Source of the DNA: Chloroflexota bacterium
GTDB taxonomy: Bacteria; Chloroflexota; Anaerolineae; JAADDB01
Assembly: GCA_013154135.1 (NCBI GenBank)
Contig: JAADDB010000193.1
Span: forward strand, 1-15,100
Length of the DNA: 15,100 nucleotides
Direction: 5' to 3'
Part shown: one piece after another, positions 1 to 6,408 of the stretch
How positions within the stretch are numbered: the first letter of the stretch is position 1
How the letters are laid out: every line of letters begins with the position of its first letter
Notes under the pieces: generated by a model
Told to the model about the DNA's origin: nothing
The model's database searches: none
The model's input: the letters and a program-made list of their open reading frames with translations, nothing else
Program-made: the position numbers and the translations under genes

Positions 1-2813
1 ATTTCCGCGATGGACTTGGCGCCGAAGGGCCCGGTGGGCTCATCCGTCTGCACGAAGATGACCTCCACCTGGGGCATGTCCGCGTTCCGGTAGATGTAAT
101 AGGGCCCGATGGTCGGATTCTCCAGGTGACCCCGCTCGTCGTACACCATCTCCTCCGTGTGGGCCAGACCCAGAGCCTGGTGCAGCCCTCCTTCCACCTG
201 GCCCGACGCGGTGATGGGGTTGATGATGCGGCCCGAATCCACCACCATGAGCAGCCGGTCCACCGTGATCTGCCCCGTCTCCGTGTCCACCGTGAGTTCC
301 ACGAACTGAGCGCCGAAAGGCGGCGGGCTCTCATAACTCATATGGGACGCGTGGGCCATGATCTGGTGCTGATTCTGCATGTGCAGACTGTTCAGCGCGA
401 TGTCCCGATACGTGAGCACCCGGCCGTCCGGCGCGATGATCTGGCGGTCGCCCACTTCCAGCCCTTCCGTGCTCTCCAGGCCCAACATCAGGGCCGCGTG
501 TTCCTTGATCTGATCCAGGACCTTCTGCGCGGCCTTGCGCACCGCGCCGCCGCTGATGTACGTGGTGCTGCTCGCGTACGCGCCCGTGTCAAAGGGCGTC
601 ATATCCGTGTCCGACGCGTAGACGATGATGTCCTCCACCGGCACGTGCAGGACCTCCGCGGCGATCTGGGCCAGGATGGTGTCCGACCCGGTGCCGATAT
701 CCGTGGCGCCCATGTGCAGGTTGAAGGACCCGTCGTCGTTCATCTTGATGCTCGCCGCGCCCATGTCCAGGCCGGCCACGCCGCTGCCGTGCATCATAAT
801 CGCCATGCCGATGCCCCGACGCAGGTGGGGCTTTCCGGGCACCTGGTGCCACTCGGGATTATCCCGCTTCTCGTACCACTTCATCGCCTCCAGCCCCACG
901 CGCACACAGTCCTCCAGACCGCTGGTGCGCGCGATCTGCTCGAAGCCCTCTCGGCCTTCGCCCAGTTGCTTGGCCAGGCGCATGGGCTCCCCGGGCTTCA
1001 GCCAGTTCTTGCGCTTGAATTCCACGATATCCCAGCCCAACTCCGCGGCGATTTCCGACATGAGACTCTCGATGCCGAAGAAGCACTGGGTCGCGCCGTA
1101 GCCGCGGAACGCGCCGGGCGTGGGCTTGTTGGTGTAGACCACATCGCACACGAACTTGGAGTAGGGCGCGTTGTACAGGGTCAGGCCCTTGAACCCGCCC
1201 ACCATCTGCACGGTGAGCCCGTGGGTGCCGTAGGCGCCCGTGTCCCCCACCAGGTAGAGTTCCGTGGCCACCACTTCCATGTCCTTGGTGACCCCCACCT
1301 TGTAGCGCATGATCTGGGGATGGCGGCTGCGGGTGCTCACGAACTCCTGATACCGGGTGAACTCAAAGAGCACGGGGCGCCCCGTGACAATGGTGAGCCA
1401 CGCGGCCAGGTCTTCCACCACCATCTCCTGCTTGTTGCCGAAGCCGCCGCCCAGCCGGGGCTTGATCACCCGGATGCGCTTTTCGGGCAACCCGATGAGC
1501 GGGGCGAGCATGCGCCGAATGTGGAAGGGCACCTGCGTGCTGGAGTAGACGACCAACCGGTCATCCTCGTCCCAGTACGTGAGGCAGACATGGGGTTCCA
1601 GGTTGACGTGCTGCTGCTGAGGCGTGCGGTACTCCCGCTCGAACACGTAGTCCGCCTTCGCCCACATGGCCTCCGGGTCCCCCACCTCCGCCTCGATGTG
1701 GTGGACAATGTTGTGCTGCGGGTCGTGGATGCCCACGCTGTCCTCCTCATCGTGGATGACGGGTGCGCCATCCTTCATGGCCTCCAGGGGATCCATGACG
1801 TGGGGCAGGATCTCGTACTCCACGTCGATGAGGTTCAGGGCCTGGCGCGCGATCTCCGGGGTCTCCGCGGCCACAATAGCTACCCGGTCTCCCACGTGAC
1901 GCACCTTGTTATCCAGGACCACCTGGTCATAGGGCAGGGGATTGGGGTAACTCTGGCCGCCGGACGCGTACTTCACCCGGGGGATGTCCTTGTAGGTGAG
2001 GACTGCGTGGACGCCGGGGAGGGCTTTGGCTTTGCTGACGTCGATGTGCTTGATGCGCGCGTGGGGGTAGGGACTGGTGAGCAGCGCGCCGTAGAGCATG
2101 CCCTCCATCTTCACATCCCCCGCGAAGACGGGTCGGCCCTTGGCCAGTTTGACCGCGTCCACCTTGGTCTGGGGAGATCCCACCACCTTGGTGGGTGGCA
2201 TGTCGGGCGGTGTGAGGACCAAGGGCGGCAGGGGTTGACCGTCTTCCGCGATGCGGTAGTACTTGCCCAGGATCTCGGCCGGGTCCTTGTCCGGCGTGAG
2301 GACTTCTTGCACCGGGGTGAAGGGCGGGACGTCCTGGCCCTGCATCATGGCCGCGGCCCTCTGCACGGCCTGGACGATCTTGACGTAGCCGGTGCAGCGG
2401 CAAAGGACGCCGTTGAGGGCTTCGCGGATCTCCTGTTCCGTGGGCATCGCGGTGCGGTCCAGGAGGGCCTTGGCCGTGAGGAGTTGGGCGGGCGTGCAGA
2501 AGCCGCACTGGATCGCGCCCATCTCGATGAAGGCCTTTTGCAGGGGATGGAGTTGGCCGCGCGGGGCCAGACCCTCCGCGGTGAGGATGTGATGTCCCAC
2601 CGCGTCCACGGCCTTCATCCGGCAACTGCGCACCGGTTTGCCGTCCAGCAGGACCGTACACAGGCCACACTCGCCCGTGTCGCACCCCCGCTTGACGCTG
2701 AAATAGGACGCTTCGCGCAGGGCATCCAGCAATGTCGTGCGTTCATCCACGTCCAATGTGCGGACATCGTCATTTATGTGAAGGGTGATGGTGCGGGTTT
2801 CTTCCTTACTCAT
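1..2813 (-). CDS. Molybdenum hydroxylase (xanthine dehydrogenase / aldehyde oxidoreductase family), fused [2Fe-2S] + molybdopterin large subunit, 3' end outside window
   Basis: Aerobic-type molybdenum hydroxylase, cytoplasmic by sequence; the substrate (purine, aldehyde, CO or other) cannot be told. I translated the open minus frame through 937 codons without a stop. Residues 1-80 form a plant-type ferredoxin domain with C44, C49, C52 and C64; residues 85-155 are the helical second cluster domain with CGFC (C103, C106) and CRC (C138, C140). A linker of about 60 residues leads to the molybdopterin domain from about residue 210, with GGGFGNK at 455-461 and GAFRGYG around R570. The last complete codon is E937 in GAKSIAE, matching the active-site Glu motif GxKGxGE, so only a short C-terminus is missing. 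The AFRG loop is xanthine dehydrogenase-like, not the AYRCSFR loop of CO dehydrogenase. The start is ATG 2813 with GGAGG six bases upstream. The FeS-Mo fusion resembles Desulfovibrio Mop. It follows the CutM-like gene after 91 bases, probably in one operon. Confidence 0.93.
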   Translation of the reverse strand, partial: MSKEETRTITLHINDDVRTLDVDERTTLLDALREASYFSVKRGCDTGECGLCTVLLDGKPVRSCRMKAVDAVGHHILTAEGLAPRGQLHPLQKAFIEMGAIQCGFCTPAQLLTAKALLDRTAMPTEQEIREALNGVLCRCTGYVKIVQAVQRAAAMMQGQDVPPFTPVQEVLTPDKDPAEILGKYYRIAEDGQPLPPLVLTPPDMPPTKVVGSPQTKVDAVKLAKGRPVFAGDVKMEGMLYGALLTSPYPHARIKHIDVSKAKALPGVHAVLTYKDIPRVKYASGGQSYPNPLPYDQVVLDNKVRHVGDRVAIVAAETPEIARQALNLIDVEYEILPHVMDPLEAMKDGAPVIHDEEDSVGIHDPQHNIVHHIEAEVGDPEAMWAKADYVFEREYRTPQQQHVNLEPHVCLTYWDEDDRLVVYSSTQVPFHIRRMLAPLIGLPEKRIRVIKPRLGGGFGNKQEMVVEDLAAWLTIVTGRPVLFEFTRYQEFVSTRSRHPQIMRYKVGVTKDMEVVATELYLVGDTGAYGTHGLTVQMVGGFKGLTLYNAPYSKFVCDVVYTNKPTPGAFRGYGATQCFFGIESLMSEIAAELGWDIVEFKRKNWLKPGEPMRLAKQLGEGREGFEQIARTSGLEDCVRVGLEAMKWYEKRDNPEWHQVPGKPHLRRGIGMAIMMHGSGVAGLDMGAASIKMNDDGSFNLHMGATDIGTGSDTILAQIAAEVLHVPVEDIIVYASDTDMTPFDTGAYASSTTYISGGAVRKAAQKVLDQIKEHAALMLGLESTEGLEVGDRQIIAPDGRVLTYRDIALNSLHMQNQHQIMAHASHMSYESPPPFGAQFVELTVDTETGQITVDRLLMVVDSGRIINPITASGQVEGGLHQALGLAHTEEMVYDERGHLENPTIGPYYIYRNADMPQVEVIFVQTDEPTGPFGAKSIAE

Positions 2814-2833
2814 CGGGTTCCTCCGGGATATGT

Positions 2834-2854
2834 GTTACACGTTACACATTTCAG
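2834..2854. repeat. Short heptamer tandem repeat ahead of the molybdenum hydroxylase gene
   Basis: Two exact copies of GTTACAC lie head to tail at 2834-2840 and 2841-2847, followed by a poorly matching third unit at 2848-2854. They sit in the 91-base spacer between the CutM-like gene and the large subunit, just upstream (minus sense) of its ribosome binding site. On the minus strand each unit contains a TAA. The unit length and composition resemble the longer heptamer run at 8763-8797. With only two good copies, chance cannot be excluded. Confidence 0.45.
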
Positions 2855-2904
2855 GGGGCAGGAGAACGTGCCTCCCCAAAACCTACAGCGACCGTCAACA
2901 CTGC

Positions 2905-3516
2905 TCATTTGCCCACTTTCATAGCGCGTCGAGTGAGAACCTCGGCCATCGCGCGGCGGTACTCCTCGCTGCCGCGGAAATCCCCGTGCGGGCGGACTTC
3001 CTCCGCGACGGCTTGGGCGATGGCCTGGATGGTTTCGTCGTTGAAGGGTTGACCGACCCAGCGGGCCGGGGATTCGGGCACGTACACGGCCAGGCGGGAG
3101 ACGCCGGTGAGGGCCACTCGAATGCCCCGCAGGACGCCCTCGTCCACCCAGACGGCCGCGGCCGCGTACACGATGGGTTCATCCGTGGGCGCTCGGGCCA
3201 CGTAATCGCTCCCCGCGGTCCACCCATCGTTGGGGACGCGCAGCGTCTGCCAGGGATGGCGGCGGTACATGGCCTCGGCCAGGGGGAGCGTGCGTTCGCC
3301 GTCGCTCACCTCCGCGCCCAGCGCGATGAGGGCCGCGACCCAGGGAGCCGCCAATTGGGGGGCAGCCACCACCTGGGCCACCTCCGTCTCGTTGCGCACT
3401 TGCCAGGGAATGAACTGGCGCAGGGGGAAAGTGAGGAGTTCGGGTGCAGACGCGTCCTCCACAACGGCCTGCAAGGGGGATTGCAGGGATATCTCCCACG
3501 TGGTGTTCGGTTGCAT
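2905..3516 (-). CDS. CutM-like FAD-binding-subunit homologue lacking the FAD-binding N-lobe (203 aa)
   Basis: It resembles the C-terminal two thirds of the FAD (medium) subunit of CO dehydrogenase/xanthine dehydrogenase. Recognisable parts are an AALIALGAEV stretch near residues 63-72 (family: 'paLlALgAeV'), the IRVALTGVS segment around 137-145, and the C-terminal signature GDFRGSEEYRRAMAEVLTRR near 178-197. Usual length is about 280-300 residues. Here there is no AGGTDL-type loop, and the TIGGN motif is replaced by RNETEVAQVV near residue 46, so classical FAD binding looks lost. The start is taken at ATG 3516, with AGGAGG seven bases upstream; an adjacent ATG at 3519 is only four bases from it. 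The open frame extends upstream to 3606, but that stretch shows no FAD-domain motif and overlaps the likely promoter. It probably forms a complex or vestigial complex with the downstream fused FeS-Mo protein. Homology is fairly sure; biochemical function is not. Confidence 0.8.
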   Translation of the reverse strand: MQPNTTWEISLQSPLQAVVEDASAPELLTFPLRQFIPWQVRNETEVAQVVAAPQLAAPWVAALIALGAEVSDGERTLPLAEAMYRRHPWQTLRVPNDGWTAGSDYVARAPTDEPIVYAAAAVWVDEGVLRGIRVALTGVSRLAVYVPESPARWVGQPFNDETIQAIAQAVAEEVRPHGDFRGSEEYRRAMAEVLTRRAMKVGK

Positions 3517-3519
3517 CAT

Positions 3520-3731
3520 CTTACCTCCTGGATGAAAGATCACGGGATATGCGAGGGGATCGCCACAACGTGGCCCTATTGTACCCAGATTTGCGGGAAA
3601 GACCAATCCGCGAGGGACTTACAAATGCTGGATGAGAGGACCGCGGTGGGCTGATGCGGCTGAACCCAAGGGATGGACCCGTCCACCCGTCCAATTTCGG
3701 CCTATCCCCTCTTCAAGCCGACTCAAAACCA
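3520..3731. other. Intergenic spacer between thyX and the molybdenum hydroxylase operon
   Basis: About 210 bases with no convincing gene on either strand. It holds the promoter candidate above and, next to thyX, a direct repeat (ACCCGTCC twice at about 3688-3701). I see no stem-loop with a T-run that would serve as an intrinsic terminator for thyX. Confidence 0.6.
3578..3606 (-). promoter_or_regulatory. Candidate sigma70-type promoter for the molybdenum hydroxylase operon
   Basis: On the minus strand TTGGTC (3606-3601) and TACAAT (3583-3578) are separated by exactly 17 bases. The -10 matches TATAAT at five of six positions, the -35 matches TTGACA at three. Transcription would start near 3571, leaving a leader of about 55 bases before the AGGAGG/ATG at 3516. 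The position in the gap between thyX and the operon fits a real promoter. The call rests on pattern only. Confidence 0.5.
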
Positions 3732-5279
3732 TCACCCTATTCCCAACTCCCACACCCGCACCCCGCAGTAGCGTTCTCCTTCGGGGCAGTAGGGTTTGAC
3801 CCCGGCCAGGTAGCGGAGACGACAGGGTGGGCCCAAATACTGGCCTATCCGGGGGTTGACCTGCGCGATCTGGCGGGCTTCTTCCACGCTGGCCGTGAAG
3901 ATCTCCTCCTGTGCGTTGTAGCACAACCGCATTCGTAACTTGTGATGCAACCCCAACAGATCCGCACTTTCCGTGAAACGGATGGCCACCGCGTTGGGCA
4001 ACAAGTACGACGCATACTCCCCGGGAACCCCCATACGCCGCAGGGTTCCTATCCCCGCCCATATCTGCTCCATCACCTCCGCGTAATACCTCCGAGCGGC
4101 TTCCTCCTCCCGGATCAACGCGGGCGTGATGTAATCGGGCTCCTCGGTCAAGTAGGCGCTCATGAGGGGCCGACTGCCGGGGGTGAGCCGATGCCGTTGG
4201 TCCTGACTGTCCGCGGTGTGGGAGAGCTTCTTGCGGAAAGTGTAGCTCGGATGGTGGAGCACCCGGGTGAGCTTGGCGTGAGCCGTCAAGTTCAACGCCT
4301 CGGCCAAATAGCGATTGCGCCGCGGGTCCAGCACCAGCGCAATGGCCTCCTCGTCACTCAAACGCGCCCGTGGGAGCCCCAGCACCTCGCGCACCCCTTG
4401 AGCCAACAACGCCTCATTGTTCTCCTTATACCCCACCAGCCGACTGCGGAACCCCTCCAGGGAACGGTCGAACTCCTCCCGGTATTCCTTCTGCCAGGGG
4501 TTCGACTCACATCCCTCCTGCCAATAGGCATACTCCAACGTCTCCTCCAGCGGAATCGGCTCCTCGAACAACCGTTCCAGCTCCGGATCCCAGCGCAACA
4601 CCTCTTGGACCATGGCCTGCACCACCGACCACGTCTCCGTGGGCACATCGCATTGGCGGGCAAGACGGTAATAGCGGAAGAGCGTCAACAGGCTGATGGT
4701 GTGATACAAGTACGCGGTCGTCGCCACGGGCAACACATATCGGGCCACCTCCTGAGCCTTGCGGGGGATCCACCGACGGGCCAAGCGGTGGGCCTTCCCC
4801 CCCTTTTTGGGGCGGTGATGGGGAAAGCGCTCGAAATACGCTTGCTCCACCGCGGGCATCAACATGTGGATGAGCTGCTCATACGCCTCCACCTGCACCT
4901 GGAGCGTTTGGACATACACCTCTCGCGCCTTGCCCTCCAGGGGGGGGATGACCATCGCGTCGGGTCGGACACGCACATACCGTTGGCTTACCTGCTCGCT
5001 GTTGTAAAAGGGGTGCGAGTGGAGGAAATCCCAGATGAAGTGTCGGCTCACATTCTCCAGGGTGAACTGAAAATGGGCGTGTTGGAAGGTCGTGTGGTGC
5101 CCGGCCGCGTAAATCCCCCGGGCAATGCGATCGCGCACCTCGGGCTGGCGGGCAACCTCATCTGGCGTTACAATTCCCTTGGCGGAATAACACGTCCGGG
5201 CCGTGGCGACCGCGTTCTCATACGGCCGGGCGAACGCGTTGACCAACCGCACACGGGCATGGGGTACAAAAGCACTCAT
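3732..5279 (-). CDS. thyX: Flavin-dependent thymidylate synthase ThyX, tandem-duplicated long form (515 aa)
   Basis: FAD-dependent thymidylate synthase: methylates dUMP to dTMP using methylene-THF and NADPH. Canonical ThyX is about 220-250 residues; this protein is twice that and reads as two ThyX folds. The N-half has ARTCYSAKG near 27-35, HHTTFQHAHFQF (61-72), SRHFIWDFLHSH (78-89) and NSEQVSQRY (93-101). The C-half has HPSYTFRKKLSHTADSQDQRHR (343-364) and ADLLGLHHKLRMR followed by NAQEEI (439-460). The classic motif RHR-x7-S-x-R-Y is therefore split: the RHR position is HSH (87-89) in the N-half, while QRHR (361-364) is kept in the C-half. A ThyX assignment is firm; which half catalyses is inference. 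The start is ATG 5279 with AGGAGG seven bases upstream; the frame stays open to 5375 but has no family resemblance there. It is transcribed divergently from the membrane-protein pair and its start codon overlaps theirs. Confidence 0.93.
   Translation of the reverse strand: MSAFVPHARVRLVNAFARPYENAVATARTCYSAKGIVTPDEVARQPEVRDRIARGIYAAGHHTTFQHAHFQFTLENVSRHFIWDFLHSHPFYNSEQVSQRYVRVRPDAMVIPPLEGKAREVYVQTLQVQVEAYEQLIHMLMPAVEQAYFERFPHHRPKKGGKAHRLARRWIPRKAQEVARYVLPVATTAYLYHTISLLTLFRYYRLARQCDVPTETWSVVQAMVQEVLRWDPELERLFEEPIPLEETLEYAYWQEGCESNPWQKEYREEFDRSLEGFRSRLVGYKENNEALLAQGVREVLGLPRARLSDEEAIALVLDPRRNRYLAEALNLTAHAKLTRVLHHPSYTFRKKLSHTADSQDQRHRLTPGSRPLMSAYLTEEPDYITPALIREEEAARRYYAEVMEQIWAGIGTLRRMGVPGEYASYLLPNAVAIRFTESADLLGLHHKLRMRLCYNAQEEIFTASVEEARQIAQVNPRIGQYLGPPCRLRYLAGVKPYCPEGERYCGVRVWELGIG
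5239..5270 (+). promoter_or_regulatory. Weak promoter candidate for the membrane-protein pair, possibly giving a leaderless mRNA
   Basis: Inside the 5' end of thyX, plus strand, TTGACC (5239-5244) and TACAAA (5265-5270) are separated by 20 bases, longer than the usual 17. The -10 would place the transcription start at about 5277-5278, on the ATG itself. That would explain why no Shine-Dalgarno sequence is seen for this gene. Low confidence because of the spacing. Confidence 0.25.
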
Positions 5280-6408
5280 GGATCGACCTCCTGAACACCG
5301 GGAACACTCAGACAACAACCGAGGACTGCTTCTCCTGCTCTTCCTGGCCACCGTGCCCGCGTGGGCCCTGCTCACCTATCCCGGATGGTTCGAACTGGCC
5401 GCGGGCTACCTCCCCTACTTCAACTGGCGTGCCTGGGCCGCACACCCCCACATCCTGTGGCGCCCCCCATACCCCCTGGCCCCCACGCCTTATACCCTGC
5501 CCATCCAAGAAATCCTGACCACATGGGGGGCAAAGATGGGACTATCCCCTCTGGCGGCCTTGCGCTTCACCGCGATCATAGCCCTCCTCTTGGGGACCTG
5601 GCTGGCCTTTCGCGCCCTGAAGTCGTGGGGGCCATGGCCGGCCCTGGCAGGAGCCCTCCTCTGGCTCTACGCCCCCACCACCCTCTACACCACCTACCGG
5701 TTGGGCTATTGGGACCTCCTCTGGGGCTGGATTCTGATTATGGGACTGACCACACCTTTCCTCCCGCGTGTGTTGCGGGGGAAGAAAAGCCTGGCCCTTC
5801 TCACCTTCCTGGTCGTGTGGAGCGTGCGCTGGATCGCTTTGCCCCCGGAATGGGCGGTATGGGGACTCGTGGGTCTGATCCCCCTTCTGTCAATGCCCTT
5901 ATGGGCGCGGGCACTGGAGGGGGTGCGCACACCGGCCCTCCTCTTCCTCCTCATTGCCGGAGCAGCCGTGTGGACCCTGCCGTGGGCTCAGCCCCGCTAT
6001 GTGGCGTACCGGCCGCCCGACCACCCCCTGGCCTACTACCCGACCCAGCGTCTGGTCCTGCTGGAAGCTCACGTATCGGGCACCTTGCGGCCGGGGGAGA
6101 CGGTACACATCCGTGCCGCGTGGCAAGCCCTCCGTCATCAGGATAAGGATTGGACCGTGTTTGTGCAAGTTTTGGACGAGCAGAACCACATCCACGGCCA
6201 AGGGGACAAACTCCTGGGCGGCCTGGACTACCCTACCTCCCGCTGGCGGGTAGGACAAGTCGTCTTCGACACCTACACCGTCCCGGTGGACCCGAACGCG
6301 CCGCGGTCTTTGCGGCTCATCATGGGCGTGTACGACCGCGCGACATTACAACGACTGCACATGGGGAACGGACAAGATCATGTGGTCCTGGCGCGAACAG
6401 CTCAGTAG
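5278..6408 (+). CDS. Polytopic membrane protein with C-terminal beta-sandwich-like domain (376 aa), function unknown
   Basis: I do not recognise a named family. About seven hydrophobic helices are visible: roughly 17-34, 92-113, 120-137, 145-162, 171-189, 192-211 and 219-237. They are followed by a soluble region (240-376) of alternating hydrophobic strands, with RPGETVHIRAAWQAL (271-285), WRVGQVVFDTYTVPVD (323-338) and LRLIMGVYDRAT (345-356). Such a C-terminal module is common in long surface-polysaccharide or glycosyltransferase-like membrane proteins, but that is a pattern match by eye. The start ATG 5278 has no clear ribosome binding site; an upstream in-frame GTG at 5203 has none either and would overlap thyX by 77 bases. 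The gene overlaps the next one by 29 bases, implying coupled translation and a joint role, perhaps in cell-envelope glycan or lipid-linked sugar handling (inference). Confidence 0.75.
   Translation: MDRPPEHREHSDNNRGLLLLLFLATVPAWALLTYPGWFELAAGYLPYFNWRAWAAHPHILWRPPYPLAPTPYTLPIQEILTTWGAKMGLSPLAALRFTAIIALLLGTWLAFRALKSWGPWPALAGALLWLYAPTTLYTTYRLGYWDLLWGWILIMGLTTPFLPRVLRGKKSLALLTFLVVWSVRWIALPPEWAVWGLVGLIPLLSMPLWARALEGVRTPALLFLLIAGAAVWTLPWAQPRYVAYRPPDHPLAYYPTQRLVLLEAHVSGTLRPGETVHIRAAWQALRHQDKDWTVFVQVLDEQNHIHGQGDKLLGGLDYPTSRWRVGQVVFDTYTVPVDPNAPRSLRLIMGVYDRATLQRLHMGNGQDHVVLARTAQ

Noticed and set aside
126..2924. A 932-codon open frame on the plus strand opposite the molybdenum hydroxylase gene
   Set aside because: The minus-strand frame has clear [2Fe-2S] and molybdopterin motifs over the same bases. 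The plus frame is His/Arg/Asp/Val-rich with no recognisable domain, as expected for an antisense shadow of a GC-rich gene that rarely uses TTA, CTA or TCA codons.
3517..3606. N-terminal extension of the CutM-like protein to an ATG at 3606
   Set aside because: It adds 30 residues without FAD-domain similarity, has no RBS, and overlaps the likely promoter, whereas the ATG at 3516 has AGGAGG at a normal distance.
3688..3701. Terminator for thyX built from the ACCCGTCC repeats
   Set aside because: The two copies are direct, not inverted, and there is no T-tract, so no stable stem-loop terminator forms.
5203..5277. Upstream GTG start for the first membrane protein
   Set aside because: It would overlap thyX by 77 bases, has no RBS, and adds a polar, unconserved-looking stretch before the first helix. 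ATG 5278 is simpler, though not proven.
5280..5375. Upstream extension of ThyX to 5375
   Set aside because: The added residues are Ser/Arg-rich shadow sequence of the opposite gene; ATG 5279 has AGGAGG seven bases upstream and starts the ThyX similarity.
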